DNA of 64,000 nt, taken from assembly GCA_030544215.1 (NCBI GenBank), contig JARZZO010000005.1, forward strand, positions 77,123,524 to 77,187,523, given 5' to 3'. Origin of the DNA: Zantedeschia hybrid cultivar. Its lineage: Eukaryota > Streptophyta > Magnoliopsida > Alismatales > Araceae. Below the pieces are notes generated by a model. The model was not told the DNA's origin, made no database searches, and saw nothing but the letters and a program-made list of their open reading frames with translations. This document shows positions 36,970 to 47,448 of this stretch, piece after piece (within the stretch, counting starts at the first letter, position 1; each line of letters starts with the position of its first letter). The translations under genes and the position numbers were made by a program.

Positions 36970-39900
36970 CTATAGCCAATCACCCATATGTCTAAGTCCC
37001 ATAGACTTAAAGTGACGTTCTAAATTGTTTTGAGACAATGGCTTAGTCAAGGGATCTGCTACATTATCTTCAGATGAGACTTTCTCAACTACTATATCTC
37101 CTCGGGCGATGATCTTACGAATCAGATGAAATCGTCTCAGAATGTGCTTTGACTTCTGATGTGATCTGGGCTCCTTCGCTTGAGCTATTGCCCCATTGTT
37201 GTCACACAATAATGGAACAGGATCTGAAATGCTTGGAACTACTCTAAGCGCCGAGATGAACTTCTTCATCCAAACCGCCTCCTTGGCCGCTTCAGCTGCA
37301 GCAATGTATTCTGCTTCGGTCGTCGAATCTGCAGTAGTTTCCTGTTTGGAACTCTTCCAACTTACTGCACCTCCATTTAACATGAACACAAATCCAGACA
37401 TGGATTTACTGTCATCCATATCCGACTGGAAACTCGAGTCAGTAAATCCTCGAAGTTCCAAGTCGTTTCCTCCATAAACGAGAAATAGATCCTTAGTCCT
37501 TCTCAAGTATCTAAGGATACATTTCACCGCCTTCCAGTGTTCCTCACCTGGATCAGCCTGATATCTACTAGTGACACTTAATGGATGTGCCACATCAAGC
37601 CTAGTACATAGCATTGCATACATGATAGATCCTATTGCCGAGGCATAAGGAACTCTATCCATGTATGCTCTCTCTTCAGGTGTCTTGGGAGACATTTCTT
37701 TAGAGAGATAAATTCCATGCCTCATAGGAACGAGGCCTCTCTTGGAATTTTCTATGCCAAACCTTTTGACTATGGTATCTATGTACATAGATTGGGATAA
37801 GCCAAGCATCCTTTTGGACCTATCTCTATAGATCCTTATTCCCAGAATATAGGATGCTTCTCCCAAATCTTTCATGGAGAAGTTTTTGGATAACCAAGCC
37901 TTTACTGATGACAGCATTCCTACATCATTCCCAATGAGTAGAATGTCATCAACGTAAAGTACCAAAAAGGTAACTGCGCTCCCACTAACCTTTTTGTATA
38001 CACAAGGTTCATCTTCATTCTTAATGAAGTCATAAGATTTGATTGCTTCATCAAATCTTAAGTTCCAAGTTCGGGATGCCTGCTTTAATCCATAGATGGA
38101 TCTTTGCAGCTTGCATACCTTGCTTGAATACTCTTTGGAAGTGAACCCTTCAGGTTGTATCATATACACCTCTTCTTGAAGGTTCCCGTTAAGGAATGCT
38201 GTTTTCACATCCATTTGCCATATTTCATAATCGTAGAATGCAGCGATAGCAAGAAGTATTCTGATTGACTTAATCATGGCAACTGGAGAAAAGGTTTCGT
38301 CATAGTCAACACCTTGCCTTTGACGATATCCTTTTGCTACAAGCCTTGCCTTGTATGTGTCAATTTGTCCATCTGCCCCGATCTTTCTTTTAAAGATCCA
38401 TTTACTGCCAATAGGTACCATACCTTCTGGCAGATCAACCAAGTTCCAAACTTGGTTGGCATACATGGACTGAATTTCAGAATCCATTGCCTCTTGCCAT
38501 TTTTCTGATTCATGACTATTTATGGCTTCAAGGTAGGTTTGAGGATCATCATCCTCATTTAAGTGCACCTTTGGTTTGCCTTCATCGATATGTCCAACAT
38601 ATCTTTCAGGCTGCTTAAGCACTCTACCTGATCTGCGAACCTTTTGTGTATCATTTTGAACAAGTTCTTGAGTCAATGGTTCAGTAGATGAACCAGTGTT
38701 GACTTGTGAGTCTAGAATTTCTTCCAGTTCTATCTTGCTCCCACTGTCTTCTTTTGAAAGATATTCTTTCTCTAGGAAGACAGCTCTTTTTGCGACAAAC
38801 ACCTTTTGATCGCAGGGCTGATAGAAGTAATATCCAAAAGTCTCTTTTGGATATCCCACAAATCTACATTTCTCTGTCATGGAATCCAGTTTGTCTGGAT
38901 CATGTCTTTTGACATGCGCAGGACAACCCCAGACTCTAACATGCTTAAAGTATGGTTTCTTTCCTTTCCATATCTCATATGGAGTGGAAGGTACTGATTT
39001 ACTCGGAACTTTGTTCAACAGATATGCAGCAGTCAACAGTGCATATCCCCATAAAGAGATTGGAAGTTTGGCATAACTCATCATGGATCGTACCATATCT
39101 AATAGAGTACGATTTCTCCTTTCCGATACACCATTTAACTGAGGTGTATAGGGAGGAGTCCACTGAGACAAAATACCATTATCCTTAAGATATTCTGTGA
39201 ATTATGTACTTAAGTATTCACCCCCTCGATCTGATCGAAGAGTTTTAATACTCTTTCCAGTCTGGTTCTCAACTTCGTTTTTAAACTCTTTAAATTTCTC
39301 AAAGACTTCTGACTTATATTTCATTAAATATATGTAGCCATATCTTGAGAAATCATCTGTAAATGAAACAAAGTATGAGTAACCACCCATAGCATGAGTG
39401 GACATTGGACCACATACATCACTATGTATTAGTTCCAATAAGTCCTTAGCTCTTTCTCCATGTCCTGAGAATGGAGCTTTGGTCATCTTTCCCATGAGAC
39501 AAGCTTCACAGGTTGCAAATGATTCATAATCAAATGGATCGAGATATCCATTCTTTTGCAACCTTATGATCCTGTTCTCATTTATATGACCTAGCCTACA
39601 ATGCCATAGGTACGATTTATTCACATCCTTATCTAAGCGTTCAAGAGAATTATTTACCAGACAAACATCATATGAAATATCAAGTAAATATAATCCATTC
39701 AATAAATACCCGGAAGCAAACAATTTGTCTCCTTGATAAATTGAACAACCTTTCTTCTCTAGCTTCATAGAATATCCTTGTCTATCTAAACATGAAATAG
39801 ATATGATATTCCTAATAATGGTTGGAACATAATAACAATCTATCAGTTCCAAAGAGTCTCCTGACGGCATCTGAAGTCTTGCAGTCCCCACAGCTAATAC

Positions 39901-40899
39901 AGCAACTTTTGCTCCATTCTCGAGCCTCAGATCCACGTCTCCGCGGTTCAATCTTCTTTTACTTGTTAACACCTGCAAGTTATTGCAGATATGAGAAACA
40001 CATCCAGTATCTAATACCCAGGATGTTGATTCTCTATACGACAAGTTAAGATCGATCATGAGCATACCTGAAGCTTCACCAAGCTTCTCCCTTGCTTTTT
40101 CTGCAAGATAAATCTTGCAGTTTCTCTTCCAATGACCTTCTTTATGGCAGTGGAAACACTGACCTTTATCATTGACTTTAGCTTTGTCCTTTTGTGCTGC
40201 CGGTTTGCTTTTCACTAGCTTCTTAGGCTTACATTTCTTAAAGGTCTGTCCAGCTTTTCTTTTCTTGTTGGTCTTACCAACAAGCATTACATTTGGCTTA
40301 TCTTTCTGGATAGTGCCTTCAGTTGTCTTCAACATGTTGAGCAGCTCAGCTAGTGAAACTTCAATTTTGTTCATATTGAAGTTGATAATGAATTGTGAAA
40401 ATGAATCTGGAAGGGACTGTAGGATTAAGTCAATGCTCAGGTCATTGTTCATAACAAAGCCCAGCACAGCAAGCCTCTCAATCCACTCTATCATCTTGAG
40501 CACATGAGTTTGCACAGATGTGCCCTCGCTCATTCTGGTCCTGAATAATTTCTTAGATATCTCATATCTTTCTGTTCTGGATTGTTCACCAAACAACTCT
40601 TGTAGGTGATTCAGAATGGTCTTAGGTTCCATGTTATCATGCTGTCGCTGCAGTTCATTATTCATTGAACCGAGCATATAACACTGGACCTTGACAGAGT
40701 CTTCCTTCCAATTTTCATACATCATTAATTCATCTTCGTTAGCATTACCACCGGGTTGCACTGGATCTGGTTGATCCAGGACATAGGCTAGTTTTTCGCA
40801 CCTGAGGACAATCTTCAGGTTGCGTAACCAGTCAATGTAATTTGGTCCCGTGAGTTTGTTTGCATCAAGTATGCAACGGAGGGGGTTAGGTGACGACAT
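36970..40899 (-). pseudogene. gag-pol: Copia gag-pol polyprotein, one in-frame stop
   Basis: A 1310-codon frame interrupted only by TAA at 39204-39202. Gag starts MSSPNPLRCILDANKLTG and carries the zinc knuckle CFHCHKEGHWKRNC. Protease has WVLDTGCVSHIC. Integrase has the GAG-pre-integrase HCRLGH and CEACLMGK, then catalytic IHSDVCGPM, RSDRGGEY and NGVSERRNRT. RT has MDVKTAFLNG and YVDDILLIGND, and RNase H ends near GLRHMGDWL. The stop falls right after the second integrase motif (GGEYLST*FTEYL), where relatives usually have Glu, so one base change is enough to explain it. Everything downstream remains open, so the damage is recent. Confidence 0.94.
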
Positions 40900-41075
40900 A
40901 GCGACCTACATGGAAATATATAAAATGAGCAGATAGTTCTTAAAATCAGATTTAAGACTTTTAATCTAGATTTATGCTCCCACTATTTTTCGGCGATCTG
41001 TATTACCCTCTAAGATACAGAACGGGAGATTCCGGTGATCTCCTAGTGGGGATCAGAATCCTTCGGGCAACATGC

Positions 41076-41107
41076 ATGTGACCTTGTGGTAGCACAACAA
41101 ATCACAT
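41076..41107 (-). other. Leader stem-loop 1
   Basis: Plus-strand view: outer arms ATGTGA (41076-41081) and TCACAT (41102-41107) enclose CC, then the inner hairpin TTGTG-GTAG-CACAA, then CAAA. All six outer positions pair. Confidence 0.75.
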
Positions 41108-41118
41108 CAAGTCCCTTA

Positions 41119-41172
41119 GGCAGTCAACTCTTGACAGTCGCAACGATTGCAATATCTGATCGATTTAACCCC
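41119..41172 (-). other. Leader stem-loop 2 (see evidence for exact arms)
   Basis: Spans 41172-41219 in plus coordinates: left arm 41172-41185 begins CTGAATCA, right arm 41206-41219 ends TGATTCAG. Eight outer base pairs are perfect, followed by two mismatches and further pairing next to the inner hairpin TTGTG-GTAG-CACAA (41188-41201). The end coordinate in this entry should be read as 41219. Confidence 0.7.
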
Positions 41173-41256
41173 TGAATCAGAATGATCTTGTGGTAGCACA
41201 ACAAATCAATTTGATTCAGTTAAGTTTATCCATCATTACTTAGATGACATGAATTC

Positions 41257-41296
41257 ATAGTGCAATCCTTGTGGTAGCACAACAAAATTACACTAT
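41257..41296 (-). other. Leader stem-loop 3
   Basis: Outer arms ATAGTGCAAT (41257-41266) and ATTACACTAT (41287-41296). Nine of ten positions pair, and the tenth (C/A on the plus strand) becomes a G-U pair in minus-strand RNA. Inner hairpin at 41269-41282. Confidence 0.75.
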
Positions 41297-41350
41297 TTGT
41301 CCACTCATCTTAATGACATCACATGTCGTAGACCTAGTTTAATTTCTAAA

Positions 41351-41388
41351 TCAAACAGACCTTGTGGTAGCACAACAAATCCGTTTGA
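41351..41388 (-). other. Leader stem-loop 4
   Basis: Outer arms TCAAACAGA (41351-41359) and TCCGTTTGA (41380-41388). Eight of nine pair, and the exception (A/C on the plus strand) is a U-G pair in the sense RNA. Inner hairpin at 41362-41375. Confidence 0.75.
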
Positions 41389-42558
41389 GATAGGAATCAT
41401 CCTTAAATCTATAATGATGGTGGGTTACGTGGATTATTCTGAATATCTCACGTTTACAACTTAAGTTTTTAAAAAAGAGGGTTTTTTATTTTGATTTGTA
41501 AAAAAATCGTGCTATCAGTAGTATTTCAATTTTAAGTATCAATATACTAAATAGAAATATATATATGATAGCATAGTCCACAAATATCACATATGTGCAG
41601 AATAATTAAATGGGGATGATCATGGACTGCTAAAGCTACTATGGAATCATCGGAGCCAAACGATGATCCATAATAGGATCCTAATGTGAAAACAGCAACA
41701 CTGGTTCTATTTGATGCGAGTCCTCCCTCCATAGGTGTCTTCAGAAGATCCCGTTCTCTTAGCTTAATCCGATATATTTAAATACAAAATTCAGGACTCG
41801 CAGGTCCACAAATGTACATTTAAACACTTAGAAACCTTGATCTTATCAAGGGGAGTACAATCTTATAGGAAGGTAGAAAGTACACTTGGATTAAGAGAGA
41901 GGAGGACACGCAGGTCCTATTTAAAATACCAAATGAAATAAGCATCGCATCCATTCACATCATTCATCACATGAAAATTCTAAGTCCATGATCATCCCAC
42001 CATAAAACACATCACATGCATCACAATCATCACATAATTGTTGTTTGGTATTAAATTTTATAAATATAAAATTATAATACCAATTAGTTTTTCGAAATAA
42101 CATTTATTTCAGCATAATCAATAATATTCAAAACATTATTGACAAATAAACTAACTAAACTATTCAGTTAATCTAAATCCAAATTCAAACAATTTGAATA
42201 GCTAAGTGTAATCAAGTTATGCATGAAATTAGTTTAAAACAGTTTCAAACTAATTAAATTAACAGGGAAATTAATTATCTAAAACAATTTTAAATAATTA
42301 ACTAACACCCATTAATTATAAAGCCCTTTAATAGACTAACAGTTATTAAACACTTTAATAACCTGTTAATAATCATAAAAATAATTAATAACAATTATTA
42401 ATTTTTTCTATAAATTTTCTGTTTTGAAACGATTTTAAAACTGGCTTAAATGGGCCAAAATAGGGTTTATAAGGGGCTAAACAGTAATTAAAAACATTTT
42501 TTAATTAAAAATAATAATGGGCCCAGCCCATTAGGGCCCAATGGCCCGGACCCAGGCC

Positions 42559-42640
42559 CTCTGGCTCGGCCAGGGTCGAACCCTGGCTCAGCCAGGGTCG
42601 AGCCCTGGCCGAGCCAGGGCGCACCCTGGCTCGGCCAGGG
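42559..42640 (-). repeat. Four tandem 17-bp palindromes in the Copia leader
   Basis: CCCTGGCTCGGCCAGGG and close variants start at about 42559, 42581, 42603 and 42624, with 4-5-bp linkers (period 21-22). Each unit is a 7-bp inverted repeat around 3 bases. The first copy's left arm is imperfect, and the third is the reverse-complement variant at its centre. Confidence 0.88.
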
Positions 42641-43268
42641 CGCCGCCCGGCCCCCGGCCCGGTCCGACCGGGTCGGGACCGTGCGGTCCGGCCACTTCAG
42701 CGCCATTCGACCGGCCTTCTTTCCAGCAGAACCCTAATTTTGTGCAGGTGCAGCGGCAGGGAGGATCCGGCGCCGCCGCCGGCGAGCCCCGGCGCCGCCG
42801 GCCCCGGCCGGCGTTGCCCCCGGCGCCGGCAGGGCCGCCGGTGACCGACGGTGGGGAAGAAAACAAGCCCCAATATACCCCCAAAAATCTGATTTTCAGG
42901 TTTAGAAACCCGATTTCGGGCTCGATTTTTAGCACCTCCAAGGGCACTCCGGTGCCGATTTTCATGCCCAATGAGAAGTGGTAACTATCACCAATAGATC
43001 CAGACATTCGGGCCGCCATCCCAACACTTGGAATGCCCATACGAAGCCGCCGAAGTACCCCGGTTCATCATCACATGACGAACTCCGAAAAACCCAATAA
43101 AAATCCGAAAAATACAGAAAAATAATCAAATTGATCGTGATCATCATATGAACACTAATCTGTCATTTTTAATCGGATTATACTCAAGAACACGTACAAT
43201 ACGGGTTCTTCACGCATAACGAGAAAACACACAAAACAGTGCCGTTTTACAACCGAACCAGCGAACCT

Positions 43269-43281
43269 GGCTCTGATACCA
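43269..43281 (-). other. Copia primer-binding site (initiator tRNA-Met)
   Basis: In element orientation TGGTATCAGAGCC starts one base after the 5' LTR. This is the standard plant PBS complementary to the 3' end of initiator tRNA-Met. Confidence 0.95.
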
Positions 43282-43282
43282 C

Positions 43283-44860
43283 TGTAAGGAATCGCCATGA
43301 ACGCAGCAGAAATAAAAATTGATTCCATTGTATCGGTTGCTGGGGTTGTAAAACGGACATTAAAATAAGCGGGAAGAACAGTTCTTCACCTTTGCGGGGT
43401 TTCGAATCTCCCGTGGATGATGCCGACTCGTTAATCGCGCACGCGCACGATCTCTGGAGGTATCCACACGACTTCCCGCAGCAGACGCGACTTCCTCCTC
43501 GAATCGAGTGCTCCGACCAGATCTCAGATCCACCATGCGCGGAGAGAGACAGATCCACTCCGAGAAGGAGAGAGAGAGAGGAGAGAGAGAATCTGGGGAG
43601 TAAAAATTCGTCCAACTAACTTTTTACCACTCCCCCTTGGCCCTCCTTATATAGAAATAAGGATAAGCACAAGAGTTAATCCTCGTGATTATCCAAGAGT
43701 TTGGCCTTGGATAATTCTCCATTAAATCTTCATGTTTATCCTGCAGCTTTTCACAAAAACCCAGATAAGCATGAAATTTAACATCTCTCACCGTCTGACG
43801 AGAACTCTTATGTGTGTGACCCTCCAGGCCCATATATCAGTCCGGTTGCAGGCCCATTAAACTTAGAACTGTTTCTTGAGTTTAATATTTATTAATTAAC
43901 ATTTAAACATCGCATGTTAAATGATTAAATTAATAAACAAGTAAATTATCATCCGATGATAAATTCACTTGGCCTTCTGATCATGAACAGCACCAAACAC
44001 TACCTCATGATCCCAGATGATATAAGGGATACTGATCCCTTCAATTGAACCTTTCCGTCTGCAGATGCCGCACAGATATAATCATTCACTCATGCAATGT
44101 CCCGATAACGCAAGGGTATGGTTTTATAGTCAAACCCTCTATCGCATTATCCAGATGGATTCTAGTACACAGTTAATATCTAGAAAGACATCTCTTTCAT
44201 TTGACCATGGCCAGGGATTTCTGTGTACACATCCATGGGACATTCTCTCTCCAGTCTTATACCAAGAGTGAGTGATCCCTTGTTGTCCACTCAATTACCT
44301 TCGCAAGCTTTCCACTGTATCTGAAAGACCGATTATGGTGGACTTAATGGTTAAAGTCCACGAGTCAGAGAATCAAGATACAATGGTCTACCAACAAGGT
44401 ATCATTGGTGACTCAGGTCTAAGGACCAACTGTGCTACTGCAACGATTGTATTCCCTGGTTGACTAATAGGTATAATTACCATTCAGGAATTCTTATTTG
44501 GGTCTGTTCAGTGAACTCATTCTCTAATGAGCACCCACTTGTTTGTCTTAGTGTCACCACACGAGTGAATGTGAGATCATTCACCCTCATCATATGAGCA
44601 GACATAACTTGTGTCGATCTTATCGGATATTTAATGTCCATCTCAAATATCCTATGATCGAGAACTATTTAAGACAATTGCCTTAGGATATTGATCTCAC
44701 TATCATGATCTCATCATGATTCAATATTCCATACATTTGTCTATGGACCTTCATTATGATAGTCGTTTGCGAGAACTATTAAATGAAGAAATAATTGCCT
44801 TTATTAATAATCTGAACTAGAATGTACAATGATTGGCTTTGAGGCCACCCAATTCTAACA
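43283..44860 (-). repeat. Copia 5' LTR
   Basis: 1578 bp, partner of 35378-36955. TATA box CTATATAAGG at about 43653-43644. Differences from the partner include single bases near 44016, 44206, 44388, 44450, 44483 and 44502. Confidence 0.96.
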
Positions 44861-46345
44861 CTCCCGTCGGTACTGCGGCAATCTCCCCTCCCGGATGATG
44901 CGGTCGATCTCCTCCCGGAGCTGCCGGCACTCATCCGTCGTGTGGCCGATCTCCCGGTGATATTCACAGTATCTGCCGGGGTCCCTTCGGCGAGGATCGG
45001 TCTTGATGCGATCAGGCTGCCGGAGCATGCCCTTCACCTCCATGAGCATCCGAGAAGGGGGAGCAGGTAAGGGTAGGTACCGCGGCTGTGGGTCCCGTCG
45101 CCTCTCCCTGTCCCAGTCCTCCCGGCGATAGCGCTTTCGGGAGGGCTCTTGGTCTTCTGGCCGAGGTCGGACCACCTGGGGAGCAGGTGCCGAGGTGGTT
45201 TCGGCTGCGCCTTTGCCTCTGGACAGCATCAGGGCCTCCCGGTTGATGTATTTATGGGCCCGGGTCACGAGGTCCTGGAAGGTAGGGGGATGACGCTTCC
45301 CAATGGAGCCGAGGAGCCCCTCGTCCCGGCACCCGCTGATCACGGCCGAAACCGCGATCGAGCTGTCGAGGTTCGGGATCTGGGCGGCCTCGGTCCGGAA
45401 CTTGGTGAAGTACTCCTGGAGAGTTTCGGTGGGGCCTTGCCGGATGGCCAGCACGCTGGCGGAGGTTTTGCACTGCCGGGTGGCATCATAGAACTGGTCG
45501 ATGAACAATTGGCCCAACTGGACTAGGGAGTGGATGGAGTTGGGGGCCAATGTCTCGAACCAGGTGATGGCGATTTTTTCAAGGGTGAGGGGGAAAAGAC
45601 GGTAGCGGACTGCCTCGGAGATCCCTCGGACCCGGAGGTAGGCGTTGAATCTCTGGAAATGACAGACTGGATCTGTCATTCCGTCGTAGAGAGGGCCCTT
45701 CGGTAGCTTGAAGCTGGGGGGCACCTCGGTGGCCAGGAGCTCCGCCGTGAATGGGGTCTGCTCCAGGATGCTGCTGGCGAGAGGCGCCCCGTGAGGCCGA
45801 GACACCATCTGCTGCATCTCTTTGCGCATCGCCGTCAGCCGCCGGTCCAGGTCCGGGGCGGTTGAGGTGGCGACGGATTGTCCTCCGGTCCGGGCCGGAC
45901 GGTACTCCGACGAAGCATAATCTTGCTCCGTCAGGCGATCGGCGAGGGGAGCTCGGGCAGGTAGCGCCGAGGGCTCGCTGCGCGTCGCCGCGGTTTCGTT
46001 GAGAGAAACCGGTGTAGGCGCCGGCCGGAACCGGGCATCTTGTACTGGGTAGAGTGGGGGGAGCGGCGCCTGCTGAGGAAGCTGCCCCGTCAGTCCCATG
46101 CGCTGGGCGATGGCGGACACCATCTCCTGAAGAGGCGCTAGGGACGTGACGGCAGCGGCCAGCGTTGCCATTTGTTGCTGGAGCATCCCCACTCGGTCTT
46201 CCGAGTCGAGAGACTCCGGTATGGTCGGCAGAGGCAGGCTCGGCGGGGCAGAAGGAGCTCCTTCGGAAGGCAGCATCTGCGCCGAGGCCTCCCGCGCTTC
46301 TGCTTCGCTTTGTCCGGATCGTCGGGTCACAGGTCGCTGAGACAT
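44861..46345 (-). CDS. gag: Gypsy gag (5' part of gag-pol, cut by the Copia insertion)
   Basis: Start MSQRPVTRRSG at 46345, 36 nt inside the 5' LTR. 495 codons are open up to the Copia junction. An N-terminal coiled-coil-like stretch (RVGMLQQQMATLAAAV) is followed by the retrotransposon Gag domain (LPKGPLYDGMTDPVCHF, ITWFETLAPNSI, LFIDQFYDA, LAIRQGPTETLQEYF). A basic region (KRYRREDWDRERRR) and a Tat-type degenerate zinc-knuckle motif (YCEYHREIGHTTDECRQL) come last. The interruption falls just after this motif, before protease. The longer open frame that starts in the LTR at 46585 is not used, because it lies upstream of the expected transcript-internal start. Confidence 0.93.
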
Positions 46346-46361
46346 GACTTGTTTTGTTGGT

Positions 46362-46379
46362 TTCCCACAGACGGCGCCA
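46362..46379 (-). other. Gypsy primer-binding site
   Basis: In element orientation TGGCGCCGTCTGTGGGAA begins two bases after the 5' LTR. The position and TGGCGCC start fit a tRNA PBS. Which tRNA it matches could not be settled without a tRNA set. Confidence 0.75.
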
Positions 46380-46381
46380 CG

Positions 46382-47443
46382 TGATGTAGCCGAAGCTATC
46401 ACGACCGGATTTCGAAGCCGGAATCCGAAGAGAGGGATCCGGTGCTGAGTCGGATCGGTGTTGAGGGGGCCCGACGGGGATCCGGAAGACGGAGGACGCA
46501 GAGGCGGCGGGGCCGAGGGTCCGGAGACTGGCTCGCTTTGGGAAGTAGGGGGCCGAGGCTCCTTCGGCGGACGAAGGAGCGGCACGAATGAATCTCCTTC
46601 CGACTGATCTGTCGACGGGCGATGAAGCCGAAGCCGAAAGTTCGAGGCCGAAAGTGACTCGGACTTGGCTTGCTCTTGGATAGTGAGCCCAAAGCCCCTT
46701 CGGCGGATGGAGGGGCAGCGTGAGACCGAGTCTCCTGTCTTGGGGCAGCCGGCGTACGGCGTCGAGACCAGGGAGAGGAGTCCGAGGTCGGCGGCCGAGA
46801 TCGACTCGGGAAGGTCGGCGATGATTCGAACCGAGCTCCTGCAGGAGGGAAAGAAGAAGAAAACCAGTCAGCATGAGTCCCGGGCTTCAGCCCTGGGGAA
46901 CCCCCTCCGACGGTCAAGTTAGCTCCTGAAGAAGATTCGATTTAGAAGGCAAAGAGAGTAGCTTTAATGCTTTTCGGACAGTAGTCCTTTAAGGGTCTCG
47001 GAGGCTTGAGGAAGCATCCTTTGGGCAATAAATAGCGGTGTATTTATAGCAAAGGATAGCGGATGGTTAACGGTGGCAGCCGATATAGGACTAAACGAGG
47101 GCTTACTGATAAACCGCCATAGTGCCTGATCCGCCACCGGAGTGGGCCGGATTCGGCTACCGGGCCGAAGGGGGTTGGGCCGCTGATGGGCCGAAGCCTG
47201 TTGGGCCTTGGGCTGCCGCGCTGTTCCCGGGCCGTAGGCTGGTGGGCCGCTGACGGGCTGAAGCCTGTTGGGCCGGGAGCGACGGTGCCGCTTATGGGCT
47301 GAAGGCTGCTGGGCCGCTGATGGGCCGGAGGCTGCTAGGCCGCTGATGGGCCGGAGGCTCCCGGAGGGCCTGGTACTGCTGCTGTTGGGGTAAAAAGGGT
47401 TTTGGACTTGCTTTAATGGGCCGAATCGGATTCTGCCTCATCA
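46382..47443 (-). repeat. Gypsy 5' LTR
   Basis: 1062 bp, same length as the 3' LTR. TATA box CTATAAATA at about 47049-47041 on the minus strand. About 13 base differences from 25811-26872 were noted, mostly transitions. Confidence 0.96.
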
Positions 47444-47448
47444 GCAGG

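Larger units (their letters stand above)
40900..43282 (-). other. Copia 5' leader (untranslated) with structured motifs
   Basis: A 2.4-kb leader lies between PBS and gag start. It contains a GC-rich palindromic array (42559-42640), a 300-bp GC-rich domain (to about 43040), an AT-rich middle, and, within 500 nt upstream of the gag ATG, four stem-loops sharing one conserved motif (41076-41388). Two further simple hairpins lie at 40997-41021 (TCTGTAT/ATACAGA) and 41025-41043 (GGAGAT/ATCTCC). No conserved coding frame. Confidence 0.75.
35378..44860 (-). mobile_element. Ty1/Copia retrotransposon nested in the Gypsy gag-pol
   Basis: 9483 bp with two 1578-bp LTRs (TG...CA), 5-bp duplication ctccc, a PBS matching initiator tRNA-Met, one polyprotein frame with protease and integrase ahead of RT (Copia order), and a polypurine tract next to the 3' LTR. 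It reads on the minus strand like its host element. About seven differences between the LTRs were found by eye (about 0.4 percent), so it is younger than the outer element. A single premature stop in integrase blocks the full polyprotein. The lineage within Copia was not determined. Confidence 0.97.
25811..47443 (-). mobile_element. Tat-like Ty3/Gypsy retrotransposon interrupted by a Copia element
   Basis: Bounded by two 1062-bp LTRs (TG...CA) and a 5-bp duplication gcagg, it spans 21.6 kb, or 12.1 kb without the inserted Copia element. It reads on the minus strand: 5' LTR 47443-46382, PBS, gag, then pol (split by Copia), tandem array, an opposite-strand gene, polypurine tract, 3' LTR 26872-25811. 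The Gag type, integrase after RNase H, a long 3' region with tandem repeats and an antisense ORF all fit the Tat lineage as described in plants. About 13 differences were counted by eye between the LTRs (about 1.2 percent), so insertion is recent. It is probably not autonomous now (Copia insertion and altered integrase). Confidence 0.96.

Noticed and set aside
41172..41219. Coordinate slip in one feature entry (Leader stem-loop 2)
   Set aside because: The entry lists its end as 41119; the correct span is 41172-41219, as stated in its evidence.
41083..41379. Four 19-bp direct repeats with 62-85-bp gaps, resembling a CRISPR array
   Set aside because: They lie in a Copia leader in a plant genome, gaps are uneven and are not spacer-like, and each repeat is the tip of a stem-loop. 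Treated as RNA structure.
46345..46585. N-terminal extension of Gypsy gag into the LTR
   Set aside because: The frame is open by composition. The PBS and LTR end lie within it, so the gag start at 46345 is preferred. The same LTR frame is seen at 25709-26014, away from any gag.
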